Assembly: GCF_048569485.1 (NCBI RefSeq)
Contig: NC_134354.1
Span: forward strand, 88,202,142 to 88,266,141
Reading direction: 5' to 3'
Source of the DNA: Anomaloglossus baeobatrachus
Lineage: Eukaryota; Chordata; Amphibia; Anura; Aromobatidae
DNA length: 64,000 nt
Below the pieces are notes generated by a model that did no database searches, was not told the DNA's origin, and was given only the letters and a program-made list of their open reading frames with translations. Of the stretch, positions 21,730-32,345 are shown piece after piece. A program made the translations under genes and the position numbers. Within the stretch, counting starts at the first letter, position 1; every line of letters starts with the position of its first letter.

Positions 21730-22080
21730 GAAGCTGTTGTTAGAGTCCTAAAGGTATCCTTAAAAGATGGGTTTTTTGAACTTTTGTGTTGCATTTTCAG
21801 TGTCTGTTTCTTCCAATATCGCCAAGTCGTTCTTGGAGAGGTGCTCCATGTATTGTTTCCACCTTTCCTTGATCTGTTCTGGCTCAGTTAGCTTGCTCTC
21901 ATTGGTGTTTTTCAACACTCTCACTTTTGGTTGAAACTGTTGTCGGATATCCTTGATCTTTTGGTATGCCTTCATGGTCTTGCCCTTCAGATGTTCGTTT
22001 TCTATCTCTGCACATATCTTTTGGTAATAAACGTTTGTCTGCTCGATTGGCTCTCTTTAGTCTTGATATACAAGTAAAAA
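21730..22080 (-). pseudogene. RTE-type LINE, 5' continuation of 18640-20283
   Basis: The minus-strand frame MKAYQKIKDIRQQFQ, followed by EPEQIKERWKQYMEHL and a short acidic tail, is the spacer between endonuclease and reverse transcriptase in such LINEs. It connects in order with LSKNKVPGCDNIP on the other side of the palindrome, showing that the palindrome was inserted into, or arose within, one LINE copy. Confidence 0.6.
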
Positions 22081-22405
22081 AAAAAAAGAAAAATGACGAA
22101 GTGGTAGGTGTTGTCACCTTACAACATTGGTGTTCTGGGTTCTCCATATGTTTCCTGCCTTCCTCAAAAACCCAGTAATAGGTGAAAGGGGTTATCATGT
22201 GCTCTCACTTCGACATTGGGAGGCATGAGATGCTGCTCATGTTTTGTCTGTTGGCTGATTGCCAGGTCCTGAGCTCGCCCAGCAGGTATTGTCCATATGT
22301 CTTATTAGTTAGAAGTGAAAGGGTGCACCATACCTAGTGAGCAGTTGACAGATGCTACCTTAGCAGTGCCTCTCTAATGCAGCCGTAACAGAAGCTAGAT
22401 AGCTC

Positions 22406-22762
22406 CTAAAGGGTATGTGCACATGATATCTTATTTTTCAGGTGAATTACACCTGAAAAAAGCACTTCAAAATTGTCACAAAAAAATTACATAATGTACA
22501 GCTATGCAAATCCGCTTCAGGATTCGGAAAACATTAAATGTTTAAAAGAAGCAACATGTTCATTTTTGGGGCAGCTTTTTATAGTTAAAAGCATAAGAAA
22601 AAGACATCATCAGTGGAACTGCCGCAAAAAAACAGTGGCAGACCCGCCAGCGAAGACACTTCAGAAAAAAGACTGCCGGCATTATCTTGAAGTGACTTTG
22701 CCTAAGAAAACATCGGCGGCTCTGCCATCGGCATTTAGACGCCGTGTGCACATACCCTGATC
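22406..22762. mobile_element. MITE with AGGGTATGTGCAC ends
   Basis: Left AAAGGGTATGTGCACATGA is answered at 22744-22759 by GTGTGCACATACCCT. Subterminal ACTTCA and AAGCAGC-type inverted blocks are present. Non-coding. Same group as 7569-8293. Confidence 0.6.
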
Positions 22763-23039
22763 TAGTCTCCTATGCAATTTGCCTTAGTACGTGTATTTTG
22801 GATAGGGATTTAGATTGTAAAGTCCCATTAGGGACAGAAACCAGATATGAACCTGTCCCGAACACAACCTGTACAGAGATTTTATAGTGTCCCTGTGCAT
22901 GCCTGCTCACTATAAGAAAGCAAACTATGGAAATGCATGTGCCTAATATATGTAAATTAGACTCCTATGTGGGTAGTCACCATTGTGTGAAATGAGCTTT
23001 AGTTGGTGTAATACAAATAAGCAAAAGACCTTAATTTAC

Positions 23040-23128
23040 CTCTGGTATATCCACCATCCTCCGCTGCTTCTTATCCCTCCAGTTCCAATCTAAAACCAGG
23101 TATTTCAAGGATTGCAAGCTGAGCCCAT
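23040..23128 (-). CDS. CMSS1: CMSS1 internal coding exon (WNWRD motif)
   Basis: The acceptor CTTATAG precedes 23128 and the donor GTAAAT follows 23040. With the G from the previous exon it encodes [19 protein letters not shown] and then [11 protein letters not shown]. Human CMSS1 reads [30 protein letters not shown] here. The LVLDWNWRD segment occupies the place of the DEAD-box (motif II) of helicases but lacks its acidic catalytic pattern, in keeping with the family's presumed loss of ATPase function. Length 89 nt, phase 1 in, phase 0 out. Confidence 0.93.
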
Positions 23129-23711
23129 CTATAAGAAAGAGCAGTTACCACCTGACCAATGGATCATTTAGGCACTATATCCGATATAGGGGCAAACGGA
23201 ACATAAGAACACTGGACAAAGAAGAATTCAAGATTCTTTTTACTCAATTGTTTTTACATGAATATCATTAAAATGTGGAAGACTACTCAAATCCCAAGCA
23301 GAAGAACCACAGCTGAAAGTCTATTATAAAATGTAATGGCCTGTGGGCAGACAATGTTCTGAAAATCATGACCATAATCTTTATTGAAGAACATTAAATT
23401 CAGCCTCTGTGTCCGGAAAAAACGATATCACAGAACAATTGATATTATTTCATAACACATCAAGTAGAGATGTTAAGTGGTTCTACACTTTAACCTATTA
23501 TCTACCAATGTCCTTTTTTTTTCCATACGCCTAATCTTTTGCTTAAAATTCATTAAATTAAATTAATTAATCATTAATTAATTCATTTAATTTATACATT
23601 AAATTCATAAATTTTACTTAAATTTCATTTTCATTTTTAATTTTTTTTTCATTAAAAATGTGTCATTTAATAAAAAAAATTGAAAACTTCTAATTTGGCA
23701 AGTAATGGGTT

Positions 23712-24961
23712 AAAGGGAAGGTGTCATAAAAAAAAATCAAAAAAATTCAACAACTGAAAAAAAATTAAGTATTACTGTTTTACTGTTATGATAAAATAAA
23801 ATTATTTGTTTTTAATTGAGAAAAATGTAAAAAAAAAATTTAAAGTTTGATATATTCCACTCTTAAACACTAGGGGGAGCAGCTGCTGAAATCCTGCTGA
23901 AATCCTACTGTAGAAATAGCTCACATTACAGCTGTAGTAAAAGAGGGCAGAATCTGCTCTCCTGTGTGTGATTCACCTCCCCCTCCCAATCTGGGTGTTT
24001 CCAAAAGGATAAGAGAATAAAGTTTAGGATCACAGTGCAGAGCTATTTTGTTGGTGGCCACCGAGTGATCCTAATATGTCTAAAGTGTCCCTAAAGCCAG
24101 CTGTATAGTGCTCCACTGTATCCCAATGCCCCACTGACTATCGCAATGCCCACACTGCCTACTGACTGTTTCCCAATGCCCCCAGACTGCCTACTGACTG
24201 TTTCCCAATGCCCCACACTGCCTACTGACTGTTTTCCAATGCCCAATACTGCCTACTGACTGTTTCCCAATGCCCAAGACTGCCTACTGTTTCCCAATGC
24301 CCCACACTGCCTACTGACTGTTTCCCAATGCCTTGCTCAGCTCGCTGACTGTATCCCAATGCCGCATACACTCACCTCAGACCTGCACCTCGGCAGCCTG
24401 TCCTTTCACACATCACAGTACGATAAGCGAAGGGCTGAAGTGTGCACATGCGGGGAGGGGGGTCCACGGCAGAGTGCGTGGGGTGGAAGGGGGGTCCGTG
24501 GGAGAGTGCTAGAGATGGGGTCCGCGGTAGAGTGCAGGGGGTGAAAAGCAGAGTGGGGAGCAGTGTGCCAGGATCAGTAACGGTGCAATCACCATTGCCC
24601 GGCGCCGATATTCACCTCATCCATCTCGGCAGGTGAAACAAAGATGGTGTTTATCTCCTTCCTCTGCTGTGATCTGGACAGCCCAGGGGGCAAGTCCATT
24701 TCACAGCAGACACCTTCTGTATGTAACTAAATGGGGTCGGATTCCGACCACTGTCCTCTATGCCCAGGGGGCTGCCATAAAGGAGGTGAGTAACTGTCGT
24801 TACAAACACAAAATCCATGAACGCAGCCCCCAGTGGTTCAGTAAAACTAGAATTAAATAAAAACTAAATAAAAAGTGAATCTAATTTTGTATTAAAAATA
24901 CTTGACTTCATAATCACTATTATTAATACAAAAATAAAAAAACGCGACACCTTACTTTAAA
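23712..24961. mobile_element. T2/Kolobok-like MITE carrying a minisatellite
   Basis: Starts TTAAAGGGAAGGTGTCAT and ends with the inverse GACACCTTACTTTAA (24945-24960), giving TTAAAGGRR-type ends and a TTAA-like target. A and T runs next to both ends are complementary. The interior is GC-richer and holds a tandem repeat at 24108-24355. It lies in the CMSS1 intron between exons 25140-25053 and 23128-23040. Confidence 0.6.
24108..24355 (+). repeat. Minisatellite, about 32-bp unit
   Basis: About seven imperfect copies of a unit containing CTGCCTACTGACTG and TTTCCCAATGCCC. One copy lacks the GACTG part. It sits wholly inside the T2-like MITE. Confidence 0.8.
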
Positions 24962-25052
24962 TTAACTGGACAGCTATTCCTACAGACCCCCTAGCCCCAT
25001 ACGCATTCAGATTAAAAAGAACGTTACCATAGGGTTAAAATTATCTTTTTAC

Positions 25053-25140
25053 CTTGTTCTATGAGAGCTTTTATCCTCTCTGGCGTTCCTACTCCCAGGT
25101 GAACGACATTATTTTCCAGCCACTTTATCTGATCTTTAAT
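25053..25140 (-). CDS. CMSS1: CMSS1 internal coding exon (GTP.RI motif)
   Basis: Acceptor CCCATAG before 25140, donor GTAAAA after 25053. It encodes [20 protein letters not shown] and then ERIKALIEQ, with the last G starting the next codon. Human reads [29 protein letters not shown]. HLGVGTPxRI corresponds to the TPGR (Ib) region of DEAD-box folds; the usual Gly after TP is Glu here. Length 88 nt, phase 0 in, phase 1 out. Confidence 0.93.
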
Positions 25141-25401
25141 CTATGGGGATGTTTGAGAAGATACAGGTTATTTCAGATGATCTGTGATCCTGGTAAATGA
25201 TTATATCCACTATTATTATCGTATTTTTATTTTTTTTTTAAAAATAGCTCTTGGAAGAAGTGGAGAAGAAAATGAAACAGGTTCCCAGGGTTGTCAGGAA
25301 CTTACATACAGCTGGTGAAATAAGTATTGAACATGTCACCAATTTTCCAAGTAAATATATTTCTATAGGTGCTATTGAAAATAAATTCACACTATATGTT
25401 A

Positions 25402-25710
25402 GGCCCCTTTCACACATTAGTTTTTTACCATCAGTCACAATCCGTCACATTTTGAAAAAAACGGATACAGCGCTGGATCCGTTTATTTCTGGTTGACTTG
25501 TATTGCAACGGATTGCGACGGATGACCTCACGTTTCATCTGTCAAAAAATCTCTCTCGTCCAAGATGGGGTGATATAGGTTTTCAACAGCAAATGACGGA
25601 TCTGTTTTTTACACGGATTCGTCTCATCAGTTTTTCCACAATCTGCGACCGATCCGTCGAAAAAAAAAGGATTGTGACTGATAGCAAAAAACTGATGTGT
25701 GAAAGGGGCC
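25402..25710. mobile_element. Harbinger-like MITE, TTA target duplication
   Basis: GGCCCCTTTCACACATTAG at left and the inverse CTGATGTGTGAAAGGGGCC at right, flanked by TTA (25399-25401 and 25711-25713). A 3-bp TWA target duplication is the hallmark of PIF/Harbinger. The interior consists of inverted CGGATCCGT/ACGGATC-type blocks and is non-coding. Nested in Tc1 copy D. Confidence 0.75.
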
Positions 25711-25721
25711 TTAGTAACAAC

Positions 25722-26150
25722 TAGAGATGAACCTAAGGTTCGGTGTTCATGTCGAACACAGGCTTTACAAAAAAAAAAAAAAAATAGAGTTCGAGTTTGG
25801 AGATCGGATGCTCTATATATACTAACCAGTCATGTGAGCATCGCTGTGCTCAAGTACGCTCGGTGCTCAGCCGAATGCAGGCCGCTTGAAGTGTTTGATC
25901 AGCTCGTAAAGGGGGTCACAACAGCATGATCGAATGTATTGTGCACCCAAAAAAAGAACAAATGGAATCATACCATACACCCACCTGGGCATTGATTTGA
26001 TTATGGGTGGCTGCATGTGAGAAGAGATCCGAACAACTCAATTCGTGACTTTCATTGGGGTTCAGGTCAAGTCCGAGTCCCAAACAAACTTTCTCAAAAG
26101 CCCGGCTGCACCCGAAGAACCGAACTTCCACAAGTTCGCTCATCTCTAGC
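25722..26150. mobile_element. TAGAGATGA-family MITE with 6-bp target duplication
   Basis: Starts TAGAGATGAACC and ends GGTTCTTCGGGTG-type inverted blocks to TCGCTCATCTCTAGC. It is flanked by AACAAC (25716-25721 and 26151-26156); the intact Tc1 sequence would read GTAACAACCC. Same family as 6334-6558 and 56055-56464. Nested in the left terminal repeat of Tc1 copy D. Confidence 0.75.
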
Positions 26151-26289
26151 AACAACCCATCCAATATACACAGGCAAAGAAATCAAACCATAGATGTCCA
26201 TAAATTTAGTGATGCATAATAATGAGAAATGACACAGGGAAAAAGTAGTGAACACGCTTACTGAAATTTATTTAATACTTTGAACACAA

Positions 26290-27230
26290 GCCTTTGTTGG
26301 TGAGGATATCTTCAAGATGCCTCATGTATGAAGAAAGTAATCGTATGCATTGCTTAGGTGTGATTTTGGCTCATTCTTCCACACAAACACTCTTCCAATC
26401 CTGAAGGTCTCATGGGCTATTTCTATGAACTCTGATTTTAGTTCCTTCCTAAAATTCTCTATTGGATTCAGGTCAGGTGAATGGCTGGGCCTTTTTAGCA
26501 GCTTTATTTTCCTTTCTCTGAAACCAATCGAGAGTTTTCTTGGTTGTGGGATCACCTTTGTTTCATCTTCATCATCCTAGTAGATGGCTGTGGATCTTTA
26601 TCAAGAACATCTCTGTACATTTGTCCATTCATCCTTCCTTCAGTTATATGGTTTGCCAGTGTCATATGCTGAAAAAAAGCCGCATACCATGATATTCCTA
26701 TCTCCAAACTTCACTGTTGCTATGGTGTTTTTGGTGTGATATGCAGTGGCCTTTTGGCTTCCAAACATGGTGTATATTATGGAATGTGAAGAGTTAAATC
26801 TTGGCTTCAGTTGACCAAACTATATTATCCCAGTATTTCACAGGTTTGTCTAAATGTTAATAAGCAACCTGTAAACGTGCTTCATCATGCTTTGTTTTCA
26901 GCAGTGGAGTCTTGCAAGGTGAGTGTGCATACAGGTTATGGAAGTTGAGTGCATTATTTATTGTTTTCTTTGGAACAGTTGTACCTGCTGATTCCAGATC
27001 TTTCTGTAGCTCTCCACAGATGGTTCTTGGCTCTTGGACAACTCTTCTGATAATTATTTTCCCTCTTCTGTCTGAAATCTTGCGGGGAGCTCCCAGTCAT
27101 ATCCGGTTTATGGTGAAAGGATGTTTTTTTCCAATTCCGGATTATGGCCCCAGTAGTAACCAATGCCATCACTATATTTTCCAACAATAAGATTACAAAG
27201 GTCTTGAGACAGCTCACTAGTTTTACCCAT
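26290..27230 (-). pseudogene. Tc1-like transposase, inactivated (copy D)
   Basis: The minus-strand start ATG is at 27230, reading MGKTSELSQDLCNLIVGKY, a typical Tc1 N-terminus. Downstream pieces include a NQQVQLFQRK-like region and [17 protein letters not shown], the third catalytic motif (PDLNPIE) of the DDE domain, near 26470. Several stops and frame changes separate these pieces. The family differs from copies A-C in sequence and termini. Confidence 0.7.
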
Positions 27231-27619
27231 CATTAGATGTTGAACCAGCTGATATTATTTTTCACTAAGTGGCAGGATTGCTTTCTTATTCCTGATAGAT
27301 TTCAGTTGGTGTCATGTCTTTCCATGGCTTTTTGCACCTCTTTCTTCATGTGTTCAATACTTTTTCTCTGTGTTATTTCTCATTATTACACATCATCAAA
27401 TTTATAGACATCTATGGTTTTATTTCTTTACCTGTGTGAATTGGATGGGTTCTTACCAACATCTAGTGAGAAATTGATGTCACTAGCATCTTTAAAAAAT
27501 ATATTTACTTAAAAAATTAATGAAATGTTCAATACTTATTTCACTTGCTGTATTGATGACTTGATTCACTTGAATACGAGGTAAGGTGCAACAACCAGGC
27601 AGACGTGAAAGGTTCGTAC

Positions 27620-27680
27620 CTTAAGATGCTTTGCAAATAGTTTCATTATCTTGGTGTCACCTTTGAATGCATTTGTAAGT
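27620..27680 (-). CDS. CMSS1: CMSS1 internal coding exon (LFAKH)
   Basis: Acceptor TTGCAG before 27680, donor GTACGA after 27620. It completes a Lys codon and encodes LTNAFKGDTKIMKLFAKHLK. Human reads SMTAFRGDGKVIKLFAKHIK. Length 61 nt, phase 2 in, phase 0 out. It is closely followed downstream by Tc1 copy D, which leaves the donor intact. Confidence 0.93.
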
Positions 27681-27900
27681 CTGCAACAATAGGGATAGGG
27701 ATGAGAAAATATTACAATTAATTCTACAAACTATACACAAATACATGCTTTAATGTATCATATCAATATTTGGTGTGACCACCATTTGCTTTCAAAACAG
27801 CATCAGTTCTCCAGGTACAGTTGATGAAAGTCAAGGATCTCTCAGATTTATAGTCAGGTGTATGAATAACCAGTTATATCAAACAGGTGATAATGATCAT

Positions 27901-27922
27901 CTATATATATATATATATATAT
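27901..27922. repeat. (TA)n microsatellite
   Basis: Eleven uninterrupted TA units. Confidence 0.85.
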
Positions 27923-28103
27923 AAGAGCCGTTGTGATTTAGCTGTTCCCAGCCAGCTAACGCTCGGCACGCCCATTCCTATCTAATTAACGCTGCTGGTG
28001 ATTAATTAAACTAGAGTTAATAATGACAACATTCAGTAGCGTTGAAGTGGTTGAATAACATGTAAAGGAAGTTGATAACTGTCGACTGGCAACGAAAACG
28101 TGA

Positions 28104-28223
28104 TGTGAAAAATGCTGGGAGTTACAATTTAGCATTACGCGGCCTTTGTCTGTCATTGGCTGAATCAGCTCAGCTTGAGATGTGTGAGTGTGCAACTCCC
28201 GGCATTTTTCAACGTGCCTGTTC
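28104..28223. repeat. Short inverted repeat (hairpin)
   Basis: GAAAAATGCTGGGAGTT at about 28107 is answered by AACTCCCGGCATTTTTC at about 28194-28210. It abuts the MITE that follows and may be part of a compound element. Confidence 0.5.
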
Positions 28224-28532
28224 TACCCAATACCACCTCTGAGCGGTCACCGATTGCTCCTGTCGGGGATTCTGCTGCTTTATGTCAACAGCTCAGTGCT
28301 TCTTGTACTGGGGGCTGCTCTGTTAACGCGATGTGGCTGCTGACGTCACACTGACTGATTACAGGCTCGGAGCAGTTAGGTAGCTTTCAATTAGCATGAC
28401 ACCAGACGTAACGCCTCGTCGACAGAGCCAAGATGGAGAGACGCTGCTGCTCTGTCGACGTGACGTCAGTGGAAGATAAAGGACTGTTTTAAGGAGCGGT
28501 CTATGGCCATTCTGTGCGGGGTAGAACAGGCA
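28214..28532. mobile_element. MITE with TGCCTGTTCTACCC ends
   Basis: TGCCTGTTCTACCC (28215-28228) and GGGTAGAACAGGCA (28519-28532) are perfect inverses. The interior contains inverted GTCGACAGAG/CTCTGTCGAC and TGACGTCA blocks. Non-coding; superfamily unassigned. Confidence 0.6.
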
Positions 28533-28539
28533 TGTAGTT

Positions 28540-29445
28540 AACAATTACCTGCCTGTTAATTCTTAGGCCCAAAGTAAAGTAATAAATGTACCACAGAAGC
28601 CCTTTAACACTTCTAGTTTTGATTACATTTTTACTTTGCAGGATTTTATCTACATCTACAATCTATGTATTATTACTATGAAATAGTCATTTGTATTGTG
28701 CTTGATACACAGCAAAAGAGTCACAGCAGAAGCAAGATACTAAAAACTGCAGAGGAAAGTTTGGCTCTGTGCAGAGCTGGATTACCAATTCTTTGGACAA
28801 AAAAAAATTAGTGTGGACCAACCTCTGGGGCCAAAAGTCTACCAAAGCCATGATTTACAGGACCCTGGTACAACGGCCTTCTTAGTAGACCATGTTGGCT
28901 TGACAAGAGCGGTGCGAACCTCCTCCTCCTTGGATCCCTATTGCCTCTTTTGATTAGAAGGCCCATCATGTTGTCATGCATGCGTCAGTCCGCAATGATG
29001 ATATTGCAGGACTTACTAATCAAAACAGGTGTCAGGACATCAGGACCAGGGTCCTGCCAATCGATTTGCTCATCCATTGTATTGGAGAATGCACAAAGCC
29101 CTCCCCACTGAAGTCTAAAGGAATTATACAAACATATGAGCCAACAACTGCTTAGACTTTAAAAGCTCTAGTGATAGAGTGTGGCCTTCTCTACATATTG
29201 TTTTCAGCTGGATCGTTAAATGGCCATCAAGATGGGTCTCTAAATCCCCAAAATGTTAGAAAACCAATTACACATGTCCTACATGTCCTTCCTATAAATT
29301 GGCCCTAGTTCTACGCTTCTTCTTGAGACAGGTCGTGTATTCATCTGTAATGCCACCCATTTTTCTAATCAAGTATAATAAAATATATTTCCTATTTACT
29401 CCACTGTCAAGAATTCTAATTAGTTTGCTAACATTGATTGTCTTA
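28540..29445. other. CMSS1 intron sequence, nothing recognised
   Basis: No repeat or exon recognised between the MITE and the next CMSS1 exon. Confidence 0.35.
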
Positions 29446-29450
29446 CTTAC

Positions 29451-29553
29451 TTAATCAGCTCTAGAGTGCGCAGAGCAGAGCTGCAGACAACCAGCAACAG
29501 CACAGATTTCTTTCCTTTGTGATTTTTTGATAGTTTTGACCATTTGGGGCAAA
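29451..29553 (-). CDS. CMSS1: CMSS1 internal coding exon (CPKW..CSSA)
   Basis: Acceptor TTTCAG before 29553, donor GTAAGT after 29451. With the A from the preceding exon it encodes [20 protein letters not shown] and then [14 protein letters not shown]. Human reads [35 protein letters not shown]. The hydrophobic strand followed by [11 protein letters not shown] corresponds to the motif Ia region of DEAD-box folds. Length 103 nt, phase 1 in, phase 2 out. Confidence 0.95.
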
Positions 29554-30174
29554 CTGAAAAATAAAGAGCATATAAATATTTGTGATATAGTATAACGTTG
29601 CAATCAAAATTATTCACCCCCCAATTACAAATTAGGTTCATTAGCAATATGTACAAACTTATCTAACAAATAGTGTACTTAATCTAACAAATAGTTTCTC
29701 CAAAATCACATAGAATGCCACCTTTACCGACTACTTCAATTTCAGAATTATTCAACCCCCTAAATAGCATCGCTTATAAGAGCACACACAGATGTTGTCT
29801 CCTGCACATCTAATGCAATTAATCAAGGGCTGCATCAGATGTACTTGAAATCACACATTAAATACCTGGATTGCCTAATATGGCCACGTCAAGAAACTGG
29901 TGCCAAAAGTTAAGAGAAGAGAGTGTTGACTTGCACAAACAAGGAAAGGGTGCAGATAGAGTTGGAAGCAGAGTTTGCAAGTTCCAAGTTAAAGAGGTTG
30001 GCCACTACTTTTTATTGATGGCCTATTTTTATATTCTTAACAAGATTTGGTGACAGCTATCACTGAGGTTTCTGCTTGCACAGTAAGGTAATAGGGTGTG
30101 GTTCTATAGTACCCAGTCTTTGCCACTATATAAAAGATGATGCCACAATGTTCTGGCAGCATCTGAGAATTTCA

Positions 30175-31680
30175 CGCATGGCCAAGGCTCGGTGATGCTT
30201 ACAGTGAAGCATGGAGGAGGCTCAGTGATGCAGACAGTGAAGCATGGAAGAGGGTTGATGATGCTTACAGTGAAGCATGGAGAGGGTTTGGTGAAGCTTA
30301 CAGTGAAGCATGGAGGGGCTCGGTGAGGCGTACAATAAAGCATGGCGGGGAATCGGTGATGCTTATAGTGAAAAAAAGGTGGGGTCTTGGTGAGGCTTAC
30401 AGTAAAGCATGGTGGGGGCTCGTTGATAGTTATCGTGATGCATGGCGGGGCTCGATGATGCCTACAGTGAAGCATGGAGGGGGTTCAGTGATGCTTACAG
30501 TGAAGCATGGTGAGGGCTTGGTCATGCTTACAGTAAAACATGGCCAGGGCTCAGAAATGCTTACAAAAAAGCATGGCAGGGCTCAGTGATGCTTACAGTG
30601 AAATATGGTGGGGAACTCAGTGATGCTTACATTGAAGCTTGGTGGGGGCTCGGTGATGCTTCAGTGAAGCATGGAGAGGACATGGTGATACTTACAGTGA
30701 AGCATAGTGGGCGCTCAGTGATGCTTACAGTAAAGCATGGTGGAGATTCGGTGATGCTTCAGTGAAGCATGGAGAGGACACAGTGACGCTTACAGTAAAG
30801 CATAGTGGGGGCTCAGTGATGCTTACAGTAAAGCATAGCGGAGGCTCGCTTGGTAATGCTTCAGTGAAGCATGTAGAGGGCATGGTGATACTTACAGTAA
30901 AGCCAGGAGGGAGCTTGGTGATGCTTACAGTGAAACATGGAGAGGACACGGTGATACAGTAAAGCCTGGAAGGGGCTTGGTGATGCTTCAGTGAAGCATG
31001 GAGAGGACACAGTGATACTTACAGTGATGCATAGTGGGCGCTCAGTGATGCTTGCAGTAAAGCATGGTGGAGGCTCGGTGATACTTCAGTGAACCATAGA
31101 GAGGACACGGTGATGCTTACAGTAAAGCATAGTGGGGGCTCAGTGATGCTTACAGTAAAGCATAGCGGAGGCTCGCTCGGTAATGCTTCAGTGAAGCATG
31201 GAGAGGGCACGGTGATACTTACAGTAAAGCCTGGAGGGGGCTTGGTGACGCTTACAGTGAAGCATGGAGGAGACTCCGTGATACTTACAGTGAAGCATGG
31301 AGGAGGCTCCATTATACTTACAGTGAAGCTGTAGCTGAATCAGGGGCTTGGTGAGGCTTACAGTAAAGCATGGCCAGGGCTCAGCAATGCTTACAAATAA
31401 GTATGGCGGGGCTAGGTGATGCTTACAGTGAAATATGGTGAAGGGCTCGGTGAAGCTTACATTGAAGCACAGCGAGAGCTTGTTGATGCTCACAGTAAAG
31501 TATTGCGGGGGCTCGCTGATGCTTCAGTGAAGCATGGAGAGGGCACGGTAATACTTACAGTAAAGCCTGGAGGGGGCTCGGTGATGCTCACAGTAAAGCA
31601 TGACAGATGCTCGGTGATGCTTACAGTAAAGCATGGCGGGGGCTCGGTGATGCAGATAGTAAAGCATGGCGGGGACTAAG
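30175..31680 (+). repeat. 33-bp tandem array derived from transposase codons
   Basis: About 45 diverged copies of a 33-bp unit containing GTGATGCTTACAGTGAAGC and ATGG followed by a G-rich end. Each unit translates as LTVKHGGGSVM, the conserved Tc1 segment that normally occurs once as TVKHGGGSVMxWGCF. Units of 30 bp (lacking three bases of TTACAG) also occur. A higher-order repeat of about 327 bp is visible: the block starting CATAGTGGGCGCTCAG at 30703 recurs at 31030 with the same unit order. Many stretches remain open in the transposase frame. Confidence 0.92.
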
Positions 31681-31893
31681 TGATGCTCTGGGGCTGTTTT
31701 ACTTCATCTAGCACTGGAAACCTGCAGCGAGTGGTGGGCAAGATGGATACAATCAACCATAAGGAAATCCTAGAAGAAAATGTCACATCTTGTGTGAGGA
31801 AGCTGAAGCATAAGAGTTATTGGACCTTACAACAAGACAGTGATCCCAGGCATATGTCAAAGTCTACCAAGGGTGGGTTTCAGAAGCAGTTCT
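31681..31893 (+). pseudogene. Tc1-like transposase downstream of the array (copy G)
   Basis: Directly after the last array unit the sequence returns to single-copy transposase: MLWGCFTSSSTGNLQRV, then EILEENVTSCVRKLK and WTLQQDSDPRHMSKS, the second catalytic region. It stops soon after. Later blocks to about 32060 are a decayed C-terminus without a clear DLNPIE motif (the region reads ...NHRKYLRGFEEIGC). Confidence 0.75.
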
Positions 31894-32345
31894 AAAAGAT
31901 TCTGCAGTGGTCATCACAGTTGTGTGACTGGAACCACAGAAAATATCTGAGGGGATTTGAAGAAATTGGTTGCAGCACACAAACCGAAGAATATTAGCAA
32001 ACTGGAGGCCAATGTCCAACATGAATGGGCTAAGATTCCTCAGGATCTGCCAGAAGCCGGTGTCCGGCTATGTATCATGTTTGGAGCAGGTAATAACAGC
32101 CATCAAGTGCTCTACTAAGTACTAAAGACGCTGGTGATGAAGCAGTCGCATTATTCTGAGCCTGCAGAAGTCAGTAAAAGTGACATTTTGTGTTACATTT
32201 GCAGAAACCACTTGGCATATTACTTGTGTGAGATATTTAATCTTTTCTTGTTTGATTTATTGCAAACAACAAAAATTTTTAGAATTTTGCTATTAAAGTA
32301 AATTTGCAATGAGGGATGAATAATTTTGATTGCAATTTTAGGTTA

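Larger units (their letters stand above)
25309..27550 (-). mobile_element. Tc1-like transposon copy D with two nested MITEs
   Basis: The ends CAGCTGGTGAAATAAGTA and its inverse TACTTATTTCACTTGCTG sit inside TA duplicates (25307-25308 and 27551-27552). The inverted repeats are about 200 bp once the two MITEs at 25402-25710 and 25722-26150 are removed from the left one. The element lies in the CMSS1 intron between exons 27680-27620 and 25140-25053. The right end is only about 70 bp from the exon at 27620. Confidence 0.8.
29593..32345 (+). mobile_element. Tc1-like transposon copy G with internally amplified transposase
   Basis: The ends share GCAATCAAAATTATTCA (left, about 29600) with the inverse TGAATAATTTTGATTGC (right, about 32318-32334). 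Between them are a short decayed 5' region (RNWCQKLREES, VDLHKQGKGADRVG, an HTH-like start), a 1.5-kb tandem array at 30175-31680, and then the rest of the transposase. Without the array the element would be about 1.25 kb, close to the usual Tc1 length. It lies in the CMSS1 intron between exons 32721-32662 and 29553-29451. Confidence 0.8.

Noticed and set aside
24108-24355. CRISPR-like array
   Set aside because: Units are directly tandem without unique spacers, and the genome is a vertebrate's.
30104-31493. Minus-strand repetitive frames over the 33-bp array
   Set aside because: Antisense shadows; the meaningful frame is the transposase frame on the plus strand.
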